The notes below the pieces were generated by a model. It made no database searches. It worked only from the letters and a program-made list of their open reading frames with translations, and had not been told where the DNA came from. 64,000 nucleotides of DNA from assembly GCF_014268745.2 (NCBI RefSeq), contig NZ_JABWRB020000003.1, positions 372,001 to 436,000 of the forward strand. The letters run 5' to 3'. Shown in pieces: positions 27,701 through 34,365 of this stretch. Numbering within the stretch: the stretch's first letter is position 1; each line of letters begins with the position of its first letter. This stretch comes from Pseudomonas zanjanensis (GTDB lineage: Bacteria; Pseudomonadota; Gammaproteobacteria; Pseudomonadales; Pseudomonadaceae). The translations under genes and the position numbers were made by a program.

Positions 27701-30464
27701 CACCGGCAGCGATGTTGATCACCGCGCCGTTGCTCAAGGTCACGGTCACCGGGGTCTGGGCCGGGTTGCTCAGCGTCGCCGTGTAGGTGATCTGGCCGCC
27801 TTCGGTGATGGTTTCGCTGGCGCTCAGCGTCAGGCCGGTTGTATCGGCCGAATCGGTGATCGTAGTAACGGCAGGTGACGTGCTCGGCACCAGATTCTCG
27901 AAGTTACCGCCGGTTGCGCCGGTAATCGTGGTGCTGACCGTGCTGCCGTTGTTATAGACGTCATTAGCCGGTGTCTCGACGTTGACGGTCCCGGTCGTCT
28001 GGCCGGCAGCGATGTTGATCACCGCGCCGTTGCTCAAGGTCACGGTCACCGGCGTCTGGGCCGGGTTGGTCAGCGTCGCGGTGTAGGTGATCTGGCCGCC
28101 TTCGGTGATGGTGTTGCTGGCGGTCAAGGTCAGGCCAGTGGTATCCGCCGAATCAGTAATCGTGGTGACCGCAGGCGCCGTGCTCGGCACCAGGTTTTCA
28201 AAGTTGCCACCGGTCGCACCGGTAATCGTGGTGGTGACGGTGCTGCCGTTGTTGTAGACGTCATTGGCAGGCGTATCAACGTTGACGGTGCCGGTCGTCT
28301 GTCCAGCAGCAATGGTGATGACCGAGCCATTGCTCAAGGTCACGGTCACCGGCGTCTGGGCCGGGTTGGTCAAGGTGGCGGTGTAGGTGATCTGGCCACC
28401 TTCGGTGATGGTATTGCTGGCCGTCAGCGTCAGGCCCGTGGTGTCGGCCGAGTCAGTGATGGTGGTGACCGCAGGCGCCGTGCTCGGCACCAGGTTTTCA
28501 AAGTTGCCACCGGTCGCACCGGTAATGGTGGTGCTGACGGTGCTGCCGTTGTTGTAGACGTCATTGGCAGGCGTATCAACGTTGACAGTGCCGGTGGTTT
28601 GGCCAGCAGCAATGGTAATGACCGAGCCATTGCTCAAGGTCACGGTCACCGGAGTCTGGGCCGGGTTGGTCAGGGTGGCGGTGTAGGTAATCTGGCCGCC
28701 TTCGGTGATGGTGTTGCTGGCCGTCAGCGTCAGGCCAGTGGTGTCGGCCGAGTCAGTGATGGTGGTGACCGCAGGCGCAGTGCTCGGTACCAGGTTCTCG
28801 AAGTTACCGCCGGTTGCGCCGGTAATCGTGGTGCTGACCGTGCTGCCGTTGTTGTAGACGTCATTGGCTGGCGTCTCGACGTTAACGCTGCCGGTCGTCT
28901 GGCCAGCAGCAATGGTAATGACCGAGCCATTGCTCAAGGTCACGGTCACTGGGGTCTGGGCCGGGTTGGTCAGGGTGGCGGTGTAAACAATCGCACCGCC
29001 TTCGGTGATGGTGTTGCTGGCGGTCAAGGTCAGGCCGGTGGTGTCAACCGAATCGGTAATCGTCGTAACCGCTGGCGTGGTGCTCGGTACCAGGTTTTCG
29101 AAGTTGCCACCCGTCGCACCGGCAATGGTGGTGCTGACAGTGCTGCCGTTGCTGTAGACGTCGTTGGCCGGGGTATCCACGGCAACCGTGCCGGTCGTCT
29201 GTCCAGCAGCAATGGTGATGACCGAGCCATTGCTCAAGGTCACGGTCACCGGCGTCTGGGCCGGGTTGGTCAGGGTGGCGGTGTAGGTAATCTGGCCGCC
29301 TTCGGTGATGGTGTTGCTGGCGGTCAAGGTCAGGCCAGTGGTATCCGCCGAATCAGTAATCGTGGTGACCGCAGGCGCAGTGCTCGGCACCAGGTTCTCG
29401 AAGTTGCCACCGGTCGCGCCGGTGATGGTGGTGCTGACGGTACTGCCGTTGTTGTAGACGTCATTGGCTGGCGTATCAACGTTGACAGTGCCGGTGGTTT
29501 GGCCTGCAGCAATGGTAATGACCGAGCCATTACTCAAGGTCACGGTCACCGGAGTCTGGGCCGGGTTGGTCAGCGTCGCGGTGTAGGTAATCTGGCCGCC
29601 TTCGGTGACAGTATTGCCCGCGCTCAGGGTGACGGTGGTGGTGTCGACGGTGTCGGTGATCTGAGTCACGGCCGGCGTAGTGGGCACGGTCACGGCGATG
29701 CCGGTGCCGCCGGTGGTGCCGGTGACGGTCACGCTGATCTGGCTTGGGTCGTTGTAGACCGTGTCGTTCGGCGCCAGCGGTACGTTGACGCTGCCAGTCA
29801 GTTGGCCAGCCGGGATCACGATGACCGCGCCGTTGGACAAGGTCACGGTCAGGTTGGTCTGCGGGGCCTGGGTCACGGTCGCGGTGTACACCAGCACGCC
29901 GCCGGCCTCGGTCAGGGTCGGCGTGGCGCTCAGGGTCATGGTCGCATTGAGCACGGCGTTGGCGGTCGTATCGGCCGTGGTATCGCCACCCAGGATGTTG
30001 TCATCGGTGGCCGCCGCCGCAGCGAGGCCTTCGGTTGGGAAACCGACGGTAGGGTCGACGCTGCCGGCGGTGGCATCCAGCACCACAAAGCTGTGGCCGC
30101 CACCGGCGGCGCCCCCCGTACCCGCGGCAGTGGCGCCGGCGGCGGTGGCTTCCAGGGCAGTCGTCGGGTCGACGCCCGCGGCGATGGCTTGTTGCAGTTC
30201 TTCTACCGACGGCGCGGCCTGGGCGGTGGCTTGTGCCAGGTCAGTGGACGAGTCCGGAGCATTGGCGCTCCACTGGGTGTCGCGGCCCAGGTCCAGGGTG
30301 CGGCCATCGGCCAGCTCCAATGTGACGGCGCCGGCAGGGCCGGTGTCCAACTGGTCGCCTACGTTCAGGCGATCGCCTTCAATGAGTACGCGCCGAATGC
30401 CCTCTGGGGATACGACGAAAACCTGACCAACAATGCTTTTGACAACGGCAATAACACTGCTCAT
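18753..30464 (-). CDS. lapA: giant RTX surface adhesin LapA
   Basis: 3903 residues, secreted by LapBCE and held in the outer membrane through its N-terminal retention module (about 1-105, MSSVIAVVKSIVGQVFVVSP). The LapG cut site TAAG is at 107-110 and a second TAAG follows at 112-115. One diverged repeat comes next, then 7 near-identical 100-residue repeats (ITEGGQITYTATLTNPAQTP) and 16 near-identical 106-residue repeats (TATPTVNENGTITYTATLTG). A Calx-beta-like domain, cadherin-like segments, a von Willebrand A domain with MIDAS DSSGS (about 20280-19530), RTX nonapeptides (GGxGNDxL, about 19450-19060) and a C-terminal type I signal complete it. The ATG at 30464 has GGAGAG 8 bp upstream. There is no Sec signal, as expected. 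Confidence 0.96.
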   Translation of the reverse strand: MSSVIAVVKSIVGQVFVVSPEGIRRVLIEGDRLNVGDQLDTGPAGAVTLELADGRTLDLGRDTQWSANAPDSSTDLAQATAQAAPSVEELQQAIAAGVDPTTALEATAAGATAAGTGGAAGGGHSFVVLDATAGSVDPTVGFPTEGLAAAAATDDNILGGDTTADTTANAVLNATMTLSATPTLTEAGGVLVYTATVTQAPQTNLTVTLSNGAVIVIPAGQLTGSVNVPLAPNDTVYNDPSQISVTVTGTTGGTGIAVTVPTTPAVTQITDTVDTTTVTLSAGNTVTEGGQITYTATLTNPAQTPVTVTLSNGSVITIAAGQTTGTVNVDTPANDVYNNGSTVSTTITGATGGNFENLVPSTAPAVTTITDSADTTGLTLTASNTITEGGQITYTATLTNPAQTPVTVTLSNGSVITIAAGQTTGTVAVDTPANDVYSNGSTVSTTIAGATGGNFENLVPSTTPAVTTITDSVDTTGLTLTASNTITEGGAIVYTATLTNPAQTPVTVTLSNGSVITIAAGQTTGSVNVETPANDVYNNGSTVSTTITGATGGNFENLVPSTAPAVTTITDSADTTGLTLTASNTITEGGQITYTATLTNPAQTPVTVTLSNGSVITIAAGQTTGTVNVDTPANDVYNNGSTVSTTITGATGGNFENLVPSTAPAVTTITDSADTTGLTLTASNTITEGGQITYTATLTNPAQTPVTVTLSNGSVITIAAGQTTGTVNVDTPANDVYNNGSTVTTTITGATGGNFENLVPSTAPAVTTITDSADTTGLTLTASNTITEGGQITYTATLTNPAQTPVTVTLSNGAVINIAAGQTTGTVNVETPANDVYNNGSTVSTTITGATGGNFENLVPSTSPAVTTITDSADTTGLTLSASETITEGGQITYTATLSNPAQTPVTVTLSNGAVINIAAGATTGTVAVDTPANDVYNNGSTVSTTITGATGGNFENLVPSTVPAVTTITDSVDTTTVTLTATPTVNENGTITYTATLTDANGNPVTAQNGPVTVTLDSGKTITIAAGASSGALDVAVGNDVYQGPTTVTESIASASGGNLEAIAPNTAPVSTVVSDVNDTTTVTLTATPTVNENGTITYTATLTGADGKPVTAQNGPVTVTLESGKTITIAAGASSGALDVAVGNDVYQGPTTVTESIKDASGGNLEAIAPNTAPVSTVVSDVNDTTTVTLTATPTVNENGTITYTATLTGADGKPVTAQNGPVTVTLESGKTITIAAGASSGTLDVAVGNDVYQGPTTVTESIDSASGGNLEAIAPNTAPVSTVVSDVDDTTTVTLTATPTVNENGTITYTATLTGADGKPVTAQNGPVTVTLESGKTITIVAGASSGELDVAVGNDVYQGPTTVTESIKDASGGNLEAIAPNTAPVSTVVSDVNDTTTVTLTATPTVNENGTITYTATLTGADGKPVTAQNGPVTVTLESGKTITIGAGASSGTLDVAVGNDVYQGPTTVTESIDSASGGNLEAIAPNTTPVSTVVSDVNDTTTVTLTATPTVNENGTITYTATLTGADGKPVTAQNGPVTVTLESGKTITIAAGASSGALDVAVGNDVYQGPTTVTESIDSASGGNLEAIAPNTTPVSTVVSDVNDTTTVTLTATPTVNENGTITYTATLTGADGKPVTAQNGPVTVTLESGKTITIAAGASSGTLDIAVGNDVYQGPTTVTESIDSASGGNLEAIAPNTTPVSTVVSDVNDTTTVTLTATPTVNENGTITYTATLTGADGKPVTAQNGPVTVTLESGKTITIAAGASSGALDVAVGNDVYQGPTTVTESIKDASGGNLEAIAPNTAPVSTVVSDVNDTTTVTLTATPTVNENGTITYTATLTGADGKPVTAQNGPVTVTLESGKTITIAAGASSGELDVAVGNDVYQGPTTVTESIKDASGGNLEAIAPNTAPVSTVVSDVNDTTTVTLTATPTVNENGTITYTATLTGADGKPVTAQNGPVTVTLESGKTITIAAGASSGALDVAVGNDVYQGPTTVTESIDSASGGNLEAIAPNTTPVSTVVSDVNDTTTVTLTATPTVNENGTITYTATLTGADGKPVTAQNGPVTVTLESGKTITIAAGASSGALDVAVGNDVYQGPTTVTESISTATGGNLEAIAPNTTPVSTVVSDVDDTTTVTLTATPTVNENGTITYTATLTGADGKPVTAQNGPVTVTLESGKTITIAAGASSGTLDVAVGNDVYQGPTTVTESIDSASGGNLEAIAPNTAPVSTVVSDVDDTTTVTLTATPTVNENGTITYTATLTGADGKPVTTQNGPVTVTLESGKTITIAAGASSGTLDVAVGNDVYQGPTTVTESIDSASGGNLEAIAPNTTPVSTVVSDVNDTTTVTLTATPTVNENGTITYTATLTGADGKPVTAQNGPVTVTLESGKTITIAAGASSGTLDVAVGNDVYQGPTTVTESIASASGGNLEAIAPNTTPVSTVVSDVNDTTTVTLTATPTVNENGTITYTATLTGADGKPVNAQNGPVTVTLESGKTITIAAGASSGILDVAVGNDVYQGPTTVTESIKDASGGNLEAIAPNTAPVSTVVSDVNDTTTVTLTATPTVNENGTITYTATLTGPDGKPVTAQNGPVTVTLDSGKTITIAAGASSGILDVAVGNDVYTGAPSISETIKSASGGNLEAIAVDKTGASTAVGDTVDNTSVSITGSTSVTEGQAATYTVSLTNPAQTEVTLKIVYSGTAADGTDFTGVYTVKIPANATSATFNVATLDDKITEGTENFVVRIDSATGGNFEHLAVSGTNGSVSTSIIDNDAPPVLDLDANNSSGKTGADYQVTFTEGTTGPGVSIGDTDLKITDPDSTMLTGATIVLTNRQPGDHLNLGNSVNGISINANSTDGKVVLTLTGNATLADYMQQIKNISFINNSEDPSTVPRVITVTVTDGTSYSNTATTTVNVVGVNDAPVATGGAVTGTEDTSLVLGWSTFGISDVDSAAASQGVKITGLPGDGKLQYLDGATWKDVANNQTFTKADIDAGKLRFTPDANESGANGNPAGVGNQKADYAQISFQPTDGQTLGNTGTVKIDITPVADAPSLNVAGNNVTSTGLIKEVWTGLSGLGTDGSGAPSGTLKSVIDAASTPNSSTNVSNVQNDGNVNPGTASKTSGLIFLEAGKTYTFSGTGDDSLLVTIGGKTAAATTWGAGGQLNGSFTPTTSGYYTLDIYHHNQTGPGSYDVNLSVNGSTPVDLSNAGVPLYTGVTDLANAGVTVSDLHGTNGEGYYDGFKLNEGAEGTSVHLSKITTALTDTDGSESLSVKIGGIPEGSVLTDGAGHTATVGSNGEASVTGWNLGSLTLTPPTYYHGQFNLTVTSTSTEALGGSAVSTAQIPVTVYPATYNAVTATSGSDNVTGTDGNDIVVADIGGLTVVPGVNYNIAFMVDSSGSMSDSSVAAAKNSLTQVFNTLKQSLGSNSGTVNIFLADFDNQVNKNVAVNLNDPNALTLLKNVLDSMVSGGNTNYEDVFKTTANFFNSTQALSNTGAKNLTYFITDGEPTRYQSGEQPNPVLYGTVKLDDVLSAANYTVGKYYTQTIDSTHKFIIEENGDMYLSIKNGKNWNENYVGTVHAEGNGTFEFSNQAGGWWGDSSAADGSTASFTLLKGLSSVEAIGLNNGVTLSDLAPYDSDGKPQTNIDPSNLANSIIGHTEATLPGADTVNGGEGNDILFGDLVSFNGVAGEGYQAIQAFVAKQSGVDASKVSTSNVHQYITEHYTAFDVSGAHDGNDTLLGGAGNDIIFGQGGNDTLNGGKGNDILLGGTGNDTLIGGQGNDTLIGGLGGDTFVWKSGDTGNDVIKDFKVADGDRIDLRDLLQGETGSTIDHFLKISTVDGVSSLQVSTTGQFNAANGAATPDVTIKLEGNNWSNMNLNTLIAGSDPTIKIDHNNS
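22455..27542 (-). repeat. 16 tandem 318-bp repeats in lapA
   Basis: Exactly 16 units of 318 bp (106 residues, TTTVTLTATPTVNENG to VVSDVND). Most differ by a handful of substitutions confined to positions such as SIKDASGG/SIDSASGG/SIASASGG/SISTATGG and NTAP/NTTP. Variant blocks recur in patches, suggesting homogenisation by recombination. The first (27.5 kb side) and last units are the most diverged. Confidence 0.95.
27543..29642 (-). repeat. 7 tandem 300-bp repeats in lapA
   Basis: Seven 300-bp units (100 residues, starting TTGLTLTASNTITEGG and ending TTITDSAD) lie between the retention module side and the 318-bp array. Units differ at few positions (NVDTPAND/NVETPAND, STTIT/TTTIT). The related but shorter fold shares the TITY/QITYTATLT strand with the longer units. 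Confidence 0.95.
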
Positions 30465-30576
30465 TGAAGACTCTCCGGGTGCCACGCTCAGTAGACTTCC
30501 ATGGACCCGGCGGCTTTTAGGCAGCAGCGGTCTGGACGTTCATGTGTACAAAGTAAGGTTATTTGACGCTTTTCAT

Positions 30577-30582
30577 TGTCAA
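30577..30582 (-). promoter_or_regulatory. candidate -35 (TTGACA) for lapA in the lapA-lapE spacer
   Basis: The 357-bp divergent spacer 30465-30821 is AT-rich and has no gene. On the minus strand a perfect TTGACA occurs about 113 bp upstream of lapA, followed after 15 bp by TAACCT, a weak -10. The spacing is poor, so this is tentative. I could not identify a FleQ or other operator with confidence. Confidence 0.3.
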
Positions 30583-30653
30583 TATTTTGGCTGTTTTTGC
30601 CGGCTATTTTGTTTGTGCCAAACTATTGACCTTCTGCCGGCCATCCTAAACAA

Positions 30654-30682
30654 TTGCCAACGTAATGTCACATTGATATTTA
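30654..30682 (+). promoter_or_regulatory. candidate sigma-70 promoter for lapEBC
   Basis: TTGCCA (30654-30659), a 17-bp spacer, then TATTTA (30677-30682), 140 bp upstream of the lapE start. It is the best -35/-10 pair on the plus strand of the divergent spacer. Confidence 0.45.
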
Positions 30683-30821
30683 AGCGGCGACCTGTTCTTT
30701 CAGCGCGTGTTCCAGCTCCTGTTTTGAACTTTCCGACATACGGTCATTCCGGTTGCCATCATCCGATGCAGCGCCACGTTTCGCTGTGATTCAAGACAAG
30801 AGTTCTGGGAATAATCCAACC

Positions 30822-32171
30822 ATGCGTTCGCACCTGCTCAAGGCTTTACCCTTCGTCCTCGCCGCCAGTTTCGTACAAGCACAAACCTTGCCGCAGGCCA
30901 TGCAGCAGGCTTTGGATGTCCATCCTGAAATCCAGGCCGGCGTGAACAGTCGTCTCGCGGCGGATTACCAACTCAAGGCGGCCAAGGGCGGCTACCTGCC
31001 TAGAGTGGACCTTGCAGCCGGATATGGCCGCGAAGGCACCGACAGTGTCACCACCCGTTCGGGCGGTAATAACCATTGGGAAACCCTGAACCGCAGCGAA
31101 TCGAGCCTGCGCTTGTCGCAAATGGTTTTTGACGGTTTTGCGACGTCCAGCGAAGTCGGGCGTCAACAAGCCACCGTCAATGCCCGTGCCTATTCGTTGC
31201 TGGACGCCTCCGAGCGCACCGGTTTGACAGTGGCCCAGGTTTACCTGGACGTGCTGACCCGTCGTGAGTTCGTGCGCCTGGCCGAGGAAAACCTCAAGAG
31301 CCACGAGCGCATCTTCGATCAGATCAAGCTGCGCACTTCCCGTGGCGTGGGCAGCGGCGCAGACCTGGACCAGGCCGAAGCGCGCATGGCCCAGGCCCGC
31401 AACAACTTGATCACCGAACAAACCAACCTGGCCGATGCCGAGACCAACTACCTCAGCGCCGTTGGTCAACTGCCCGATCAACTGGAGCGTCCTGCCGATT
31501 TTCTGGCATTGCTGCCGGCCAACCTGACCGAAGCCCGCGCCCAGATGCTGGAAAACAGCCCGGTGCTGCGTTCGGCCGAAGCCGACATCGCTGCCGCCGA
31601 GCAACAGTATGAAGCCGCCAAATCGAGCTTCTACCCACGCTTCGATGCTGAGTTGGGTCGCACCGCCGACAACGACCTGGACGGCCAGAACGGTCACAAC
31701 AATGAATGGCAAGCCATGCTGCGCATGCGTTTCAACCTGTATGCCGGTGGCAGCAACAAGGCCGACCTGGAATCCAAGTCGTACCTGTCCAACCAGGCCC
31801 TGGACATCCGCAACAACGCGCTGCGCCAGTTGAACGAAGAACTGGGCCTGGCCTGGAACGCCTTGAACAACGCCAACGCCCAGGTGCCGGTCGCCCAGCA
31901 ATACGTAGACCGCAGTGCCAACGTGCGCACCGCCTACCAGAAACAATTCAGCCTCGGCGAACGCACGCTGCTCGACTTGCTCGACAGTGAAAACGAGCTG
32001 TTCAGCGCTTCCCGTCGCCTGGCGGAAATCAAGAATGTGCAGCTGTTCACCCAGTACCGGATCAAGGCAACCATGGGCCAGTTGTTGAAAAGCCAGGGTG
32101 TGGTCGCGCCGTTGGCATCGGTTGTGCAGAACGACGTGAAACCCAAGGTCCAGTTGCCTGGGATGAATTGA
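30822..32171 (+). CDS. lapE: TolC-family outer-membrane channel LapE
   Basis: A 449-residue outer-membrane factor of the LapA type I secretion system. The signal peptide is MRSHLLKALPFVLAASFVQA, with mature QTLPQAMQQALDVHPEI. Two TolC-type repeats form the beta-barrel/alpha-barrel (SLRLSQMVFDGFATSSEVGRQ and LRMRFNLYAGGSNKADLESK), with long helices rich in N, Q and A. A longer frame starts at 30753, but the ATG at 30822 directly precedes the signal peptide. It is the first gene of lapE-lapB-lapC, divergent from lapA. Confidence 0.93.
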   Translation: MRSHLLKALPFVLAASFVQAQTLPQAMQQALDVHPEIQAGVNSRLAADYQLKAAKGGYLPRVDLAAGYGREGTDSVTTRSGGNNHWETLNRSESSLRLSQMVFDGFATSSEVGRQQATVNARAYSLLDASERTGLTVAQVYLDVLTRREFVRLAEENLKSHERIFDQIKLRTSRGVGSGADLDQAEARMAQARNNLITEQTNLADAETNYLSAVGQLPDQLERPADFLALLPANLTEARAQMLENSPVLRSAEADIAAAEQQYEAAKSSFYPRFDAELGRTADNDLDGQNGHNNEWQAMLRMRFNLYAGGSNKADLESKSYLSNQALDIRNNALRQLNEELGLAWNALNNANAQVPVAQQYVDRSANVRTAYQKQFSLGERTLLDLLDSENELFSASRRLAEIKNVQLFTQYRIKATMGQLLKSQGVVAPLASVVQNDVKPKVQLPGMN

Positions 32172-32208
32172 GTCTTACCAGCCGTTTTAATCAGTCAGAG
32201 TGCCGAGC

Positions 32209-34365
32209 GTGGAATCAGAAGTCAGTCCAGTCGAACTAGTTCATGACCCGCGCACGCTGCACGACGACCCGCTGCTGGACGGTCTGCTGGCGCTCTGCAT
32301 GCTGCATCAGAAGCCGGCCAGCGCGGCGATGCTCACCACCGGCCTGCCGCTGCCCAAGCAACGGCTGAGCGTCGAATTATTGTCGCGCGCGGCAGCCCGT
32401 GCCGGTCTGCAAGGGCGGGTGTTGCAACGCAAGCTCGAGCAAATTCCGACCATCGCCATGCCGGCGTTGCTGCTGCTTAAAGACGGCCGCAGCGCCGTAT
32501 TGCTGGGCTGGGTCGGTGACGACCAGGCGCGATTGCTGCTCAGCGAAAGCGACGGCGGTGAGGTGACCGTCAGCCGCGAGCTGCTGGCCGATGACTACAG
32601 CGGCAAGGTGTTCTTCGCCCAACCGCAGCATAAATTTGACGTTAACCACGGCACGCTCATTCCCCGGGCGCGTTCGTGGTTTCGCGACACCCTCAAGCGC
32701 TCCCGTTGGCTGTACGCCGATGCCATCGCCGCCAGCCTGTTGATCAACATCATCGCCATGGCCGCGCCGCTGTTCGTGATGAACGTCTACGACCGCGTCG
32801 TGCCGAACCAGGCCGAATCGACCCTGTGGGTATTGGCCGTCGGCATCACCGGCGCCTATGTGTTCGACCTGATCCTCAAGATGCTGCGCAGCCTCTGCCT
32901 GGACCTGGCGGGCAAGAAAACCGACTTGATCATTTCGGCGACGCTGTTCGAGCGCATCGTCGGCATGGCCATGAAACACCGCCCGGCGCGGGTCGGCAGC
33001 TTTGCCCAGAACATTCATGAATTCCAGAGCCTGCGGGACTTCCTCGCCTCGCTAACCCTCACCAGCCTGATCGATTTGCCGTTCACCCTGCTGATCTTCA
33101 TGGTCATCGCGATTATCGGTGGGCACCTGGTGTGGATTCCGGTGCTGGCCTTCCCGATTGCCCTGCTGATCGGCTATGCCTTGCAGAAGCCGTTGGTCGC
33201 GACCATGGAACGCACCATGGCCCTGGGCGCCGAGCGCCAGTCGAGCCTGATCGAAACCCTGGCCGGCCTGGACGCGGTGAAGGTCAACAACGCCGAGAGC
33301 GAGCGCCAGTACCAATGGGAACAGACCATCGGCACCCTCAGTCGCCTCGAACTGCGGGTGAAGATGCTGTCCGGCCTGGCGATGAACATCACCTTGCTGA
33401 TCCAGCAATTGGCCGGGGTGATCATGATCGTCTTCGGGGTTTACCTGATCATCGCCGGCAACCTGAGCATGGGTGGGCTGGTGGCCTGCTACATGCTCAG
33501 CGGCCGCGCCCTCAGCCCGTTGGCCTCGTTGTCGGGCCTGCTGACGCGTTACCAGCAGGCGCGGGTGACCATGACCTCGGTCGACCAGATGATGGAGCTG
33601 CCCCAGGAGCGCAATTTCGACGAGCGCCCGCTGAGTCGCAAGGTATTGCAGGGCGCCGTTGAATGCCGGCAGTTGAACTTCACCTACCCGAACCAGCAGA
33701 ACCCCGCGCTGAAGAACATCAACCTGGTGATCAAGCCGGGCGAGAAAATCGGCATCATCGGTCGCAGCGGCTCGGGCAAGAGTTCCCTGGCCAAGTTGCT
33801 GGTGGGCCTTTATCAGCCCGATGACGGCGCCTTGCTGGTGGACGGCGTGGACATCCGCCAGATCGACGTCAGCGAGCTGCGCTACAACATTGGCTACGTG
33901 CCCCAGGACATCCAATTGCTGGCCGGGACCCTGCGGGACAACCTGACCTCCGGCGCCCGTTACGTCGAAGACGAACTGGTGCTCCAGGCTGCTGAGCTGG
34001 CCGGCGTGCATGAATTCGCCCGCCTGCATCCGCAAGGCTATGAACTGCAAGTCGGCGAGCGCGGGCAGAACCTGTCTGGCGGCCAGCGCCAGAACGTCGC
34101 CCTGGCTCGCGCGTTGCTCCTCAACCCGCCGATCCTGCTGCTGGACGAACCCACCAGCGCCATGGACAACACTGGTGAAGAACGCTTGAAACAGCGCCTG
34201 GCCGCCGTGGTGGAAAACAAGACCGTGCTGTTGGTGACGCACCGGGCCTCCTTGCTGTCCCTGGTGGACCGCCTGCTGGTGATCGACCGTGGACAGATCC
34301 TCGCCGATGGCCCGAAAGCCGCCGTCATGGAAGCGTTGAAAAAGGGGCAGATCAGTGTTGCTTAA
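32209..34365 (+). CDS. lapB: type I secretion ABC transporter LapB
   Basis: About 718 residues. The N-terminal peptidase-C39-like domain (about 15-140) lacks the catalytic Cys/His, as in exporters that recognise non-cleaved RTX substrates. Five to six membrane helices follow at about 165-430 (ASLLINIIAMAAPLFVMNVYDRVVPNQAESTLWVLAVGI). The ATPase domain has Walker A IGRSGSGKSS, signature LSGGQRQNVALARAL and Walker B ILLLDEPTSAMD. It powers LapA export. GTG at 32209 (MESEVSPVEL) is preferred; GTG at 32200 in the same frame is possible. Its end overlaps lapC. Confidence 0.94.
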   Translation: MESEVSPVELVHDPRTLHDDPLLDGLLALCMLHQKPASAAMLTTGLPLPKQRLSVELLSRAAARAGLQGRVLQRKLEQIPTIAMPALLLLKDGRSAVLLGWVGDDQARLLLSESDGGEVTVSRELLADDYSGKVFFAQPQHKFDVNHGTLIPRARSWFRDTLKRSRWLYADAIAASLLINIIAMAAPLFVMNVYDRVVPNQAESTLWVLAVGITGAYVFDLILKMLRSLCLDLAGKKTDLIISATLFERIVGMAMKHRPARVGSFAQNIHEFQSLRDFLASLTLTSLIDLPFTLLIFMVIAIIGGHLVWIPVLAFPIALLIGYALQKPLVATMERTMALGAERQSSLIETLAGLDAVKVNNAESERQYQWEQTIGTLSRLELRVKMLSGLAMNITLLIQQLAGVIMIVFGVYLIIAGNLSMGGLVACYMLSGRALSPLASLSGLLTRYQQARVTMTSVDQMMELPQERNFDERPLSRKVLQGAVECRQLNFTYPNQQNPALKNINLVIKPGEKIGIIGRSGSGKSSLAKLLVGLYQPDDGALLVDGVDIRQIDVSELRYNIGYVPQDIQLLAGTLRDNLTSGARYVEDELVLQAAELAGVHEFARLHPQGYELQVGERGQNLSGGQRQNVALARALLLNPPILLLDEPTSAMDNTGEERLKQRLAAVVENKTVLLVTHRASLLSLVDRLLVIDRGQILADGPKAAVMEALKKGQISVA

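Noticed and set aside
22455..29642. Regular spacing suggestive of a CRISPR-like array.
   Set aside because: The units are 300-318 bp, fully coding, without short repeats and unique spacers, and encode adhesin domains.
21921..30467. Very long open frames on the plus strand across lapA (up to 948 codons), rich in Gly, His, Arg and Asp.
   Set aside because: They are antisense shadows of the periodic GC-rich lapA repeats. They repeat with the 318- and 300-bp units, have no Shine-Dalgarno, and lapA itself has clear domain structure.
32200..32208. Earlier GTG start for lapB at 32200.
   Set aside because: The spacing to GAG favours the GTG at 32209, and the resulting MESEVSPVEL start looks more natural; the difference is only three residues.
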